Shown here one piece after another: positions 8,337-16,580 of a stretch of DNA of 64,000 bases. A model generated the notes under the pieces. The model worked only from the letters and a program-made list of their open reading frames with translations, had not been told where the DNA came from and did not search any database. Origin of the DNA: Flavobacteriales bacterium ALC-1 (GTDB lineage: Bacteria > Bacteroidota > Bacteroidia > Flavobacteriales > Flavobacteriaceae); the NCBI GenBank assembly GCA_000171875.1, contig ABHI01000004.1, positions 1-64,000 of the forward strand. Direction: 5' to 3'. The position numbers and the translations under genes are program-made. Position 1 is the first letter of the stretch. Each line of letters begins with the position of its first letter.

Positions 8337-10967
8337 ATGAAAAAAATTCTACTTTTTATGGTTATATGTTGCACAATTAATGTAACAGCCCAAAACATAT
8401 CTTTTAATGACCCCGATTTTAAGGCTGCATTAATTTCTATTGGTATTGATACAAATAATGATAATGAAATTAGTCAAACGGAAGCTCTAGCTGTTAATGG
8501 ATTTAATTTTAGTAATAATAATGCTATTGATGACTTAGGAGGAATAGAATTCTTTACAAATTTAGAGCAACTTGCCTGTTTTAACTGTAATATTAATGTA
8601 ACACCAGACTTATCGTCATTATCAGCTTTATTATATCTATATCTAGATAATAATAGTTTATCTGGTATAGACATATCATTTAATATTAATCTTCTTGAGC
8701 TTTCGATGATAAATAATGGACTTACATCTATTAATCTAGCAAATAATTCAGACTTAACGCTAATAAACCTCTCTGACAATTTAATAACTTCTATTGATGC
8801 TTCCAATCAAAATGACTTATTAAGTTTAATAGCTAATAATAATGCACTTACTTCACTAGATATATCTTCAAGTGGCAGTTTAGAAACATTACAAATCAAT
8901 GACAATAATCTATCTACCATAGATATAACAAATAATGTGGATTTGATAAGCTTTGTGGCATTCAACAATAGTATTACAGAAATTGATGCGAGAAATAATG
9001 CTGCTTTATTAAACTTTAATGCAACTAATAATGTTGGACTGGAATACATCAACATAGCAAATGGAAATAATGGTTCACTAACTACATTTACAGTAGTAAA
9101 TAATTCTGCATTATCTTGTATAAAAGTTGACGACCCAAATACAGCTAGCACATATCCTGGTTGGACTAAAGATCCCTTAACAACATATGCAATTACTTGT
9201 GGGCCTACATTAGCGATATCAGGTCCTGTGAGCATAGATAGCAATGGAGGTACTGCAATTTTTACATTCAGTGAACCTGTAACTGCATTTGATATGTCAG
9301 ATATTAGCGTTACTAATGGAACTGTTATTAATTTTGCAACTGTATCAACTTCAGAATATACAGCATATATAACTCCTACATTGGTTTGTGGGCAACCAGT
9401 AAATATTAGTGTACTTGAAGGTGCTGCACAAAATCTTGATACACGAGATAGTGAACCAGCACAAATTAATATAACTACAATTGATGATATTCCTCCAACA
9501 ATTACTTGTCCAGCTAATACAACAGTAGAATGTGGCGACCCAACTGACCCTTCTGCAACAGGAGTGGCCACAGCTTTTGACAATTGTGAACCCGTTTGTC
9601 AACCCATAACCTATCCTTTAGCTAATAACAATGGTGGAACTGAAATAAATTATTGCGGATTTTTTCCATGTAGTGGTCCACAACCAAATTGGGGAGATGT
9701 AACTATTATGCAAGACACCAATAATCTTACTATTAGTATACAAATGAATACTACAACAGGCGCTCTATGGTATGTTGAAAATGTACGTTATTATTTAGCT
9801 ACAGATTCTAACTTCAATATTAATTCAAATGGCACACCAATTGAAGATTCGAATTGGACTACAAATACTCCTCCTACCACTCCTGCTAGTTATACCATTA
9901 CAATACCTTTAGTTGATGTTCCTAGTGATGCGTGTTATACTCTTGGAATTATAGTTAGTGGAGTTCAGAAAAACTTTTTAGGAGGTATTGATAGTGCATC
10001 AAGACGAGATCTATATGCATTTTCACCAACATCTACGAATCAATCGGTATTCTTACCAAATTATTGTGCTGCCCCTTGTGGAACTAATGGTACAACTGTA
10101 ACGAGTTCAGATAATTTTTTAGATACTTGTGGAAATACGTCAATAATAACTAGAACTTGGACTGCTACAGATACTAATGGGAATACTTCTACATGTAATC
10201 AAATTATTACTGTTGTTGACACTACGGGACCAACCATTACTTGTCCAGCTAATATTGTTGCAAGTAATGATCTCAATAGTTGTGGTGCGGTTGTGAATTT
10301 TACTGCATCAGCAACAGATAGCTGTGGTGGTATTTTTTCTTTAACTTATGACATAGCATCTGGTAGTGTATTTCCAATAGGTACAACAACTGTAAATGTA
10401 ATCGCTACCGATGTGTGTGATAATCAATCAACATGTTCCTTTACGGTTACTGTAAATGATGTTGAAGCACCAACAATGAATTGCCCTAGTAATCAAACAG
10501 TAAGTGTAAACCAAGGTAGTACATATACTGTACCTGATTATCTAGATGGCAGTTTTGTTGCACCAACAGATAATTGTCCTTTAACATCATTAACTCTTGT
10601 ACAATCACCAGCTCCTAACACGCAACTATCAGCTGGCACTCATACTGTAACATTATCAGCAACTGATACGGGAAATAATAGCGATAGTTGCACCTTTGAT
10701 TTAACTATTAATGAAGTGCTAAGTATTGATGAGTATGACGATTTAAACAATTACAAAATATATCCTAATCCAGCATTTAGTCACTTTAAAATAGACGGTA
10801 ACTTATCCATTGAGCAAGTTGAGGTATATACTTTAAATGGAAAACTAGTAAAACGTTTTTCAAAAAATAGCATTAGCTATTTTATTAATAATCTAGAGAG
10901 CGGATTATATTTTGTCAAAATATCAACAAACAAAGGTAGTATTACAAAAAAGTTAATTAAAGAGTAG
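8337..10967 (+). CDS. Secreted LRR and HYR-domain surface protein with T9SS sorting domain
   Basis: Predicted cell-surface or secreted protein exported by Sec and then the type IX system. Order of parts: signal peptide (1-19); a Ca-binding EF-hand-like loop DTNNDNEISQTEA; leucine-rich repeats (about 60-280) with many NN-rich LxxLxLxxN units; a bacterial Ig-like segment (about 292-378) containing FTFSEPVTAFDMSDI; HYR-type repeats starting PPTITCPANTTVECG, GPTITCPANIVAS and APTMNCPSNQTV, with a segment between the first two that fits no repeat; and a type A T9SS C-terminal domain (about 800-876) with YKIYPNPAFSHF and ending LIKE. HYR domains are adhesion-associated. A single-gene unit, bounded by operator module 3 and a terminator. 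Confidence 0.9.
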   Translation: MKKILLFMVICCTINVTAQNISFNDPDFKAALISIGIDTNNDNEISQTEALAVNGFNFSNNNAIDDLGGIEFFTNLEQLACFNCNINVTPDLSSLSALLYLYLDNNSLSGIDISFNINLLELSMINNGLTSINLANNSDLTLINLSDNLITSIDASNQNDLLSLIANNNALTSLDISSSGSLETLQINDNNLSTIDITNNVDLISFVAFNNSITEIDARNNAALLNFNATNNVGLEYINIANGNNGSLTTFTVVNNSALSCIKVDDPNTASTYPGWTKDPLTTYAITCGPTLAISGPVSIDSNGGTAIFTFSEPVTAFDMSDISVTNGTVINFATVSTSEYTAYITPTLVCGQPVNISVLEGAAQNLDTRDSEPAQINITTIDDIPPTITCPANTTVECGDPTDPSATGVATAFDNCEPVCQPITYPLANNNGGTEINYCGFFPCSGPQPNWGDVTIMQDTNNLTISIQMNTTTGALWYVENVRYYLATDSNFNINSNGTPIEDSNWTTNTPPTTPASYTITIPLVDVPSDACYTLGIIVSGVQKNFLGGIDSASRRDLYAFSPTSTNQSVFLPNYCAAPCGTNGTTVTSSDNFLDTCGNTSIITRTWTATDTNGNTSTCNQIITVVDTTGPTITCPANIVASNDLNSCGAVVNFTASATDSCGGIFSLTYDIASGSVFPIGTTTVNVIATDVCDNQSTCSFTVTVNDVEAPTMNCPSNQTVSVNQGSTYTVPDYLDGSFVAPTDNCPLTSLTLVQSPAPNTQLSAGTHTVTLSATDTGNNSDSCTFDLTINEVLSIDEYDDLNNYKIYPNPAFSHFKIDGNLSIEQVEVYTLNGKLVKRFSKNSISYFINNLESGLYFVKISTNKGSITKKLIKE

Positions 10968-10992
10968 CTCTTTAATTAAAGTCCCATACCAC

Positions 10993-11021
10993 AAAAGCAT
11001 CCTATATAGGATGCTTTTTTT
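10993..11021 (+). terminator. Terminator after LRR/HYR gene
   Basis: AAAAGCATCCTA and TAGGATGCTTTT form a near-perfect stem followed by a T run. It closes the 8337-10967 unit just before operator module 4. Confidence 0.88.
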
Positions 11022-11032
11022 CTTACACAAAC

Positions 11033-11078
11033 CCACCCATTTGGGTAGTACAACTCAATATTTGCAAACCTATTTTTA
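11033..11078 (+). promoter_or_regulatory. Operator/promoter module 4 (ELWxTDGT protein)
   Basis: CCACCCATTTGGGTAG (11033-11048) has one mismatch to the CTACCC arm. After exactly 22 bp comes TATTTTTA (11071-11078), a 7/8 match to TAnnTTTG; the ATG is 26 nt downstream, as for module 3. Confidence 0.7.
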
Positions 11079-11104
11079 TCTAATAACTTATAAACCTATT
11101 TATT

Positions 11105-12712
11105 ATGAAAAAAATTACAATTCTTATTGCTGTTATGGCAATTACAATTACTAAAGCACAAGTGAGTTTGGTTAAAGATATTCATGTTGGGGCAGCTTCT
11201 AGTATGTCTACCTATGAAAATAGTCGATTTGAATATAATGGTCATATGTATTTTGCAGCGTATGAAGATGTAACTACAAGAATGGAATTGTGGAAAACTG
11301 ATGGTACTACTAATGGTACTACCTTAGTTAAGAATTTAGGTGGGAATGGCTATAGTGGAAACCCAAGAGATTTTTTGCTTTGGTCTAACGAAATGATTCT
11401 TACAGCCAACCGTATTACTGGATATATTGGAGTGCGGAGCGATGGTACAACAGCTGGAACTTCGGAATTAAACCCAAATGGCAACAGTATAAGTAAAGCT
11501 ATGGTTTATAATAATGAATTATATGTAGCTAGAGGTGAATTATATAAGTATACTTCTATTAATGCTTCTCCTTCCATGGTAATAGATCTAACTGGAGGAT
11601 TCGCATCATTTGCTAGTCCAGTTATTGTTTATGGTGGTGAATTATATTTTACTGCACTAAACCAATACAGCTATGCACAAATATGGAAAACCAATGGAAC
11701 AGCTCAAGGTACTTCATTAGTGAAAGAATTTGGAGAAGCCACACTTAATACTAATTCAGGTGTGCCAACCAATTTTAAAATTCACAATGGCAAACTGTAT
11801 TTTGCTGTTAATGGCAGAGCTTACGCAAGCGACCCTGCAATAGGCGTTGAATTATGGGTAACAGATGGAACAACAGCAGGAACAGTAATGGTACAAGACT
11901 TAAATGTAGGTGCTGGTGATAGTAATCCATCAGATTTAACAATATACAATGACGAATTATATTTTACTGCAACTAGTTCAGCATTAGGCAGAGAGCTATT
12001 TAAAGTAAATTCTAATGGCAATATTGTAAATGTCTTCGATATTCATCCAAGTGGTGACAGCAATCCTTCTAGTTTATTTGTAGATAGTAATAGATTATAC
12101 TATGCTGCTGATGATGGCACTAATGGGAAAGAAATTTGGGTAACTAATACTTATTCAGGAGCGTCAAGAAATACCATGGTAAATACAACTGAGATTTTTA
12201 AGGATATTAATCCTACAGGTGACAGCAATCCTTCAGGTTTTGTAAAGTATTTTGGAGAAATATACTTTTCTGCAAATGATGGTGTAAATGGTCAGGAATT
12301 ATGGAAATCCGATTTGACATCATCAGGAACTCAGATGGTGGATAATATTAATCTTACTGGTGATAGTAATCCAAGGGATTTTATGGTAGCAAATAATCAA
12401 ATATTCTTTAGTGCAAATAATGGTGTAATTGGTGAAGAATTATATAAATACATTGATCCGTCCTTATCAGTTAATGATTTAGGATTGGCAAATTCTATGG
12501 TTATATATCCAAACCCAACTACTGATAATTTTTCAATAAGAAGTAATACGCCAGTAAACACTATTGCAATATATAATGTACAAGGTAAAACGGTAAAAAC
12601 ATTCAATACAAACCTAGAATTTTATAATATAGAAGAGTTAACCTCTGGTCTATATTTTATTAAAATCCAAACAGAAAATGGCACATTAACCAAAAAATTG
12701 ATTAAGAAATAA
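11105..12712 (+). CDS. Secreted ELWxTDGTxxGT-repeat protein with T9SS sorting domain
   Basis: Surface or secreted repeat protein. The signal peptide (1-19, ending TKAQ) is followed by a beta-propeller-like array of degenerate repeats of about 60-70 residues, with signatures MELWKTDGTTNGT, AQIWKTNGTAQGT and VELWVTDGTTAGT, and later units carrying GDSNPS in place of part of the motif. The type A T9SS C-terminal domain (about 465-535) has MVIYPNPTTDNFSIRS and ends KKLIKK. Its role is unknown; this repeat family is common among Bacteroidota exported proteins. It shares a unit with the small lipoprotein 27 nt downstream and is controlled by operator module 4. Confidence 0.88.
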   Translation: MKKITILIAVMAITITKAQVSLVKDIHVGAASSMSTYENSRFEYNGHMYFAAYEDVTTRMELWKTDGTTNGTTLVKNLGGNGYSGNPRDFLLWSNEMILTANRITGYIGVRSDGTTAGTSELNPNGNSISKAMVYNNELYVARGELYKYTSINASPSMVIDLTGGFASFASPVIVYGGELYFTALNQYSYAQIWKTNGTAQGTSLVKEFGEATLNTNSGVPTNFKIHNGKLYFAVNGRAYASDPAIGVELWVTDGTTAGTVMVQDLNVGAGDSNPSDLTIYNDELYFTATSSALGRELFKVNSNGNIVNVFDIHPSGDSNPSSLFVDSNRLYYAADDGTNGKEIWVTNTYSGASRNTMVNTTEIFKDINPTGDSNPSGFVKYFGEIYFSANDGVNGQELWKSDLTSSGTQMVDNINLTGDSNPRDFMVANNQIFFSANNGVIGEELYKYIDPSLSVNDLGLANSMVIYPNPTTDNFSIRSNTPVNTIAIYNVQGKTVKTFNTNLEFYNIEELTSGLYFIKIQTENGTLTKKLIKK

Positions 12713-12739
12713 TTAGTTATTAACCCCAAACTATATATT

Positions 12740-13123
12740 ATGAAGACTATTAAAATTTTATTCCTATTTATCTGTGCTGTATTAATTACTGGATGTAGCA
12801 GTGATAACGATAATAATACGGCACAAAATAATGCACCCGTTTTAAATGATATTATTTTAGAAGTATCAGAAAATCCAAATTCAGATTTAGTCACAACTAT
12901 AGTTGCTACAGATTCGGATGAAGATACATTAACTTATGCAATCATATCTCAAACACCAGCTGGAAGTGTATCCATAAATGCCATAAATGGTGAAGTATAT
13001 ATTGCAAATGCAGATGCCTTTGATTATGATCTTAATCAACAGATTATAGTTACTATAGAAATAAGCGATGGTATCACAGAAGTGACTGCTCAATTAACTA
13101 TAAATATCACACAAGATTCTTAA
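12740..13123 (+). CDS. Small lipoprotein with a cadherin-like domain
   Basis: 127 residues. The lipobox LITGC places the lipidated Cys at residue 19, followed by the acidic stretch SSDNDNN that resembles the Bacteroidota surface-lipoprotein export signal. Residues about 33-125 form a single cadherin-like/Ig-like domain: NAPVLNDIILEVSEN, then ATDSDEDTLTYAI and INAINGEVYIANADAFDYDLN. Such domains usually bind calcium at D-x-D sites and mediate adhesion. Probably displayed on the outer membrane and cotranscribed with the preceding surface protein; a strong terminator follows. Confidence 0.85.
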   Translation: MKTIKILFLFICAVLITGCSSDNDNNTAQNNAPVLNDIILEVSENPNSDLVTTIVATDSDEDTLTYAIISQTPAGSVSINAINGEVYIANADAFDYDLNQQIIVTIEISDGITEVTAQLTINITQDS

Positions 13124-13170
13124 TAGTGTTGCTCTACAATATTGAATTATTGATTTTCAATAATGATTTA

Positions 13171-13197
13171 AAAGCATCTTTAAAAGATGCTTTTTTT
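13171..13197 (+). terminator. Terminator after cadherin-like lipoprotein gene
   Basis: AAAGCATCTT and AAGATGCTTT pair around a 3-nt loop, followed by T residues. It separates the lipoprotein unit from operator module 5. Confidence 0.87.
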
Positions 13198-13207
13198 ATT
13201 TATAAAT

Positions 13208-13253
13208 CTACCCTATTGAGTAGTATTCTCTAAAATTATATAAACTAATTTTA
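13208..13253 (+). promoter_or_regulatory. Operator/promoter module 5 (30-residue peptide)
   Basis: CTACCCTATTGAGTAG (13208-13223) has one mismatch in the right arm. After exactly 22 bp comes TAATTTTA (13246-13253), a 7/8 match to TAnnTTTG. It is followed 20 nt later by the ATG of a 30-codon reading frame. Confidence 0.65.
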
Positions 13254-13272
13254 ACTTAAAATAAGAAAGCTT

Positions 13273-13365
13273 ATGATAGAAAAAATAGAAAAACACAAAC
13301 TAGAATTATTTTTATTCATGTTTTACGCTTTAATGAGTTTAGGTTTATGGATAATACTTTTTTAA
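13273..13365 (+). CDS. Putative 30-residue membrane peptide
   Basis: A 30-codon frame from ATG 13273 to TAA 13363-13365. Residues 1-9 are charged (MIEKIEKHK) and residues 10-30 form one hydrophobic helix ending WIILF, the look of a single-span inner-membrane peptide. The evidence that it is real is its context: its own copy of the regional operator with the same 22-bp spacing to a -7 box, a 16- to 20-nt leader, and a strong terminator 16 nt after the stop, with nothing else in the transcript. Function unknown; a feedback peptide on the sensor kinase or a small envelope-stress effector are possibilities only. Confidence 0.55.
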   Translation: MIEKIEKHKLELFLFMFYALMSLGLWIILF

Positions 13366-13381
13366 TTGTTATTTCAATTTC

Positions 13382-13413
13382 AAAGAGTGTACAAAACAAG
13401 TACACTCTTTTTT
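13382..13413 (+). terminator. Terminator after 30-residue peptide gene
   Basis: AAAGAGTGTAC and GTACACTCTTT form a perfect 11-bp stem with a 7-nt loop, followed by T residues on the plus strand. It lies directly against the stop of the convergent RluA-type gene and could also end that transcript. Confidence 0.9.
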
Positions 13414-15097
13414 AAAAAGGTGCTTTACAACTAAAACTAACCCATTCTCGTTTTACAGGATGTTCAAAACTCAGCATCTCCGCATGAAGATGCAGTCGAT
13501 TTGAAGCTGTGCCATACAAGTCATCCCCTATAATAGGCATATTTAAACCTTTATAATGTGCAGCATGAACACGTAATTGATGTGTTCTACCTGTAATAGG
13601 ATAAAAATGAATTCTGGTTTTGTTATTCTTTATCTCAATAACTTCATATTTTGTTTTAGCTAGTTTCCCATGTTCATCACAAACCAATTGTCTTGGCCTA
13701 TTATTTAAATCAACTCTAAGTGGTAAGTCTATTGTTCCTTCTGAAGGTTCTAACTTGCCATTTAATAATGCTACATAGCGTTTTTTTACTATACGTTTAA
13801 TAAACTGCTTCTGAAGGTTCTTATGTGTTCTCTCATTTTTAGCAACCAATAATAATCCAGACGTTGACATATCTAAACGATGCAATAATAAAGGTCCTGT
13901 AGCATCTGGTAAATAATTTTGCATTCGTGTTAAAACAGAATCCTTAATCGTTTTTCCAGGTACAGATAGAAATTCATGAGGTTTATTAAGAACTACTAAA
14001 AAATCATCTTCATAAATTATCTCTAATTCACCATTGAAAGTACCAGCAGTCTCGATAGGATTAGGCTCAACATCTAAACCTTGCATCATATGCCCTAAGA
14101 TGGGTTCACATCTACTTCTACACGATGGGTAAAACTGTCCATGGGTTCTAACTTCTGCATTTGGTGATATTCCCCACCAAAATTCTGCCATGGCAATAGG
14201 TTTTAAGTTATTCTCAAAAGCAAATTGAAATAATTTAGGTGCTGCACATTCGCCTGCAGCAACAGGTGGTTGTCTTAAATCTGTACTTTTAAATATGTCT
14301 ATTAAATCTTTGATTTCTCCTTTAGCATTCAGAAATCGATATTGCTCATGGATTTGTTTTTGCAAACTTGCAGAAAGTGATTTTCGTTCTTGCTTTAAGA
14401 TTTCAATGGGTTTAATTAATTCTTCTAATTTATTTTCAGCCTTTTGTACCTCAGATTGGATATGAATTTTAAGGTATTTTAAATCAATATTACTTTGAAT
14501 ACTTTGCTGTCTTAATTCTTCAAAAAACAAATCTCTTTCTGCTGTTGAAAATTTTTCTTCGGCTTCTACTCTACTTTGCTTGCGTTTTTGTTTTTCGGAC
14601 TTAGCATTTATCTTAAAATTTTCAAGCTTTAGTTTACTTTCAAATTTTACTTGTTGTAAATGTAATTCAGCTTCCTTTAGTTCAGAGTTTCGTTCTAAAG
14701 TTTCAATCTCCGTATTCAAATTATTTAAATGGGCTTCATGCTTCTTATAGAATCCATCTTTTTTTAAGGTATCGTAAATTGGTGGCACAAATCCTTTTAA
14801 ATGATTACTTTCAGCTAGTTTTCCTGAAAATGCTGCGATGTATCCAAACACCCCTTCAACAGTTTCAATAATCATCACTCCGAACATTTTACCAATTTCT
14901 AATCCTTTTTTGACATCATCTAAACCAAAATTGTGTTCAAAATCATTTTGAGTATTTAAATAGGCTTTTAGGTCATCAGCTGCTTTAATGCAAAGTGGAT
15001 CTGGAGTGTAATAAAATGGATAGGTAAATTGTATTGGTGCATCTACCGAAGCATCAATATTTAAAGGGTGAAAAACAAGATTTTTCGTTTTAAACAT
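13412..15097 (-). CDS. RluA-family pseudouridine synthase with long N-terminal coiled coil
   Basis: Converts uridine to pseudouridine in rRNA or tRNA. The C-terminal catalytic domain (about 345-561) shows HRLDMSTSGLLL with catalytic Asp409, and the TGRTHQLRVHAAH motif. The N-terminal half is unlike classical RluA: it includes FTYPFYYTPDPLC near the start, a charged coiled coil (about 110-270), and the Cys-rich CRSRCEPILGHMMQGL before the catalytic domain. This long form is found in Bacteroidota. The start used is the ATG at 15097; an upstream TTG at 15127 adds ten residues but is less likely. The RNA target cannot be told from sequence. Confidence 0.9.
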   Translation of the reverse strand: MFKTKNLVFHPLNIDASVDAPIQFTYPFYYTPDPLCIKAADDLKAYLNTQNDFEHNFGLDDVKKGLEIGKMFGVMIIETVEGVFGYIAAFSGKLAESNHLKGFVPPIYDTLKKDGFYKKHEAHLNNLNTEIETLERNSELKEAELHLQQVKFESKLKLENFKINAKSEKQKRKQSRVEAEEKFSTAERDLFFEELRQQSIQSNIDLKYLKIHIQSEVQKAENKLEELIKPIEILKQERKSLSASLQKQIHEQYRFLNAKGEIKDLIDIFKSTDLRQPPVAAGECAAPKLFQFAFENNLKPIAMAEFWWGISPNAEVRTHGQFYPSCRSRCEPILGHMMQGLDVEPNPIETAGTFNGELEIIYEDDFLVVLNKPHEFLSVPGKTIKDSVLTRMQNYLPDATGPLLLHRLDMSTSGLLLVAKNERTHKNLQKQFIKRIVKKRYVALLNGKLEPSEGTIDLPLRVDLNNRPRQLVCDEHGKLAKTKYEVIEIKNNKTRIHFYPITGRTHQLRVHAAHYKGLNMPIIGDDLYGTASNRLHLHAEMLSFEHPVKREWVSFSCKAPF

Positions 15098-15209
15098 TAC
15101 AATTTTTATAGTGTTACAAATAAACAAAATTATAAATCATAATTACAGTTTTAAAAGTTTGGCATCAAAATTGGATTTACATAATATATAACCTCTAAAA
15201 CACAAGATT

Positions 15210-16391
15210 ATGAAACGATTTTTACTATTATCAGTCCTTGTTTCGGTACTCGTATCTTGTAGTGCCAAAAAACAAATGGAAAGTGCGATTAGCCATGGTA
15301 ATTACGACCAAGCTATTTCGGAAGCTCTAAGGAAGCTTGAAAACAACAAAGACAAAAAACGCAAGCAAGATTACATTGTAATGCTTGAGGATGCGTATTA
15401 CAAAGTCTTAGAAGAAGATTTACAAGATATAAAGCATCTAAAAAGAGATGGTAACCCAGAGCAATACAAAACAATTTATAATATCTACTTAGATTTAGAT
15501 GCAAGGCAGAATGCTATAAAACGTGTAATGCCATTAAAGATTAACGGTAAACTATTGAACTTAGAGTTTAATGATTATAATTCTGAAATTGTAGATTATA
15601 GATATAAAACCTCTGAGTATTTAATAGATGAAGGGATTACACTTTTAGATTCTGAAGATAAATACAATGCAAGAAAGGCACATGATATCTTTAGTTATAT
15701 AGAACGCATCAATCCAAATTTTGAAGAAACACGAAGCCTAATTACTGAAGCACATCTAAAGGGAATGGATTACGTACATGTATCAATTGCAAACCAAACA
15801 CATCAAATTATACCGCAACGTTTGGAAGCTGAACTGTTAGATTTCAATACTTATGGATTAAATCAGTTTTGGACAACATATCATACTACAGCAGATGACG
15901 CATTAAATTATGATTATGGTATGCAATTACAACTTAAACAGATTAATATTTCTCCAGAACGTGTAAACGAACGTCGACAATTAAGAGAAAAACAAATTGT
16001 GGACGGTTGGGAATACCAACTTGATGCTGCAGGTAATGTGATGAAAGACAGTTTAGGCAATGGTATTAAAATTGATAAAATAATAAATGTAAGAGCTCGA
16101 TTTGTTGAAGTGATACAAACTAAATCTGCACAAGTTATTGCAGAGGTTGTTTACACTGATTTAAAACAGAACCAAATCATTGATAATTTAACCATAGATA
16201 GTGGTTTTGTATTTGAAAATGCTTTTGGACGTGTCAGAGGAGATAGAAGAGCTTTAAATAGAAATGATAGAGATTTGCTTAGCCAGAGACACGTTCGTTT
16301 CCCTTCTGATGAACAAATGGTATATGATACTGGTGAAGATCTAAAATTGAAATTAAAAGACATTATTAGCTCGTACCGATTACGAAGTTAA
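15210..16391 (+). CDS. Lipoprotein of unknown function, first of a tandem pair
   Basis: 393 residues with a lipoprotein signal (LVSC, Cys at about 17). The first part (20-75) is helical and repeat-like (NYDQAISEALRKLENNKDKKRKQDY), as in TPR proteins; the rest contains the well-conserved IIPQRLEAELLDFNTYGLNQFW and a C-terminal RGDRRALN then FPSDEQMVYDTGEDLKLKLK. The next gene is a clear paralogue of the same length, aligned end to end. No known enzymatic motif is seen. Probably a periplasm-facing or outer-membrane lipoprotein. A strong terminator follows, so the two copies are transcribed separately. Confidence 0.85.
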   Translation: MKRFLLLSVLVSVLVSCSAKKQMESAISHGNYDQAISEALRKLENNKDKKRKQDYIVMLEDAYYKVLEEDLQDIKHLKRDGNPEQYKTIYNIYLDLDARQNAIKRVMPLKINGKLLNLEFNDYNSEIVDYRYKTSEYLIDEGITLLDSEDKYNARKAHDIFSYIERINPNFEETRSLITEAHLKGMDYVHVSIANQTHQIIPQRLEAELLDFNTYGLNQFWTTYHTTADDALNYDYGMQLQLKQINISPERVNERRQLREKQIVDGWEYQLDAAGNVMKDSLGNGIKIDKIINVRARFVEVIQTKSAQVIAEVVYTDLKQNQIIDNLTIDSGFVFENAFGRVRGDRRALNRNDRDLLSQRHVRFPSDEQMVYDTGEDLKLKLKDIISSYRLRS

Positions 16392-16400
16392 ATACGATAT

Positions 16401-16428
16401 AAAGCCACTCTTATAGAGTGGCTTTTTT
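16401..16428 (+). terminator. Terminator between the paralogous lipoprotein genes
   Basis: AAAGCCACTC and GAGTGGCTTT pair around TTATA, followed by a T run. It ends the first lipoprotein transcript. Confidence 0.9.
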
Positions 16429-16580
16429 ACTCATAAATTTATAATCACAAAAAAGAGAATACTCTTACAAAAAAAATAAATATCTATGTATTTCGTCGTA
16501 TTTATTAGTATTTCAACTATATTATAACTAATTTTACTACTTAATTGTTTTGAAACCCAAATCAAACAAAACTTTTACCT

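Noticed and set aside
8600..9100. Repeated NN-rich segments as a CRISPR or tandem DNA repeat
   Set aside because: The periodicity is at the protein level (leucine-rich repeats). The DNA repeats are not identical and there are no spacers.
8807..9583. A 258-codon open frame on the minus strand inside the LRR/HYR gene
   Set aside because: It is antisense to a gene with a signal peptide, recognisable domains and a sorting tail. Its protein shows low-complexity hydrophobic sequence with no family features. A shadow frame.
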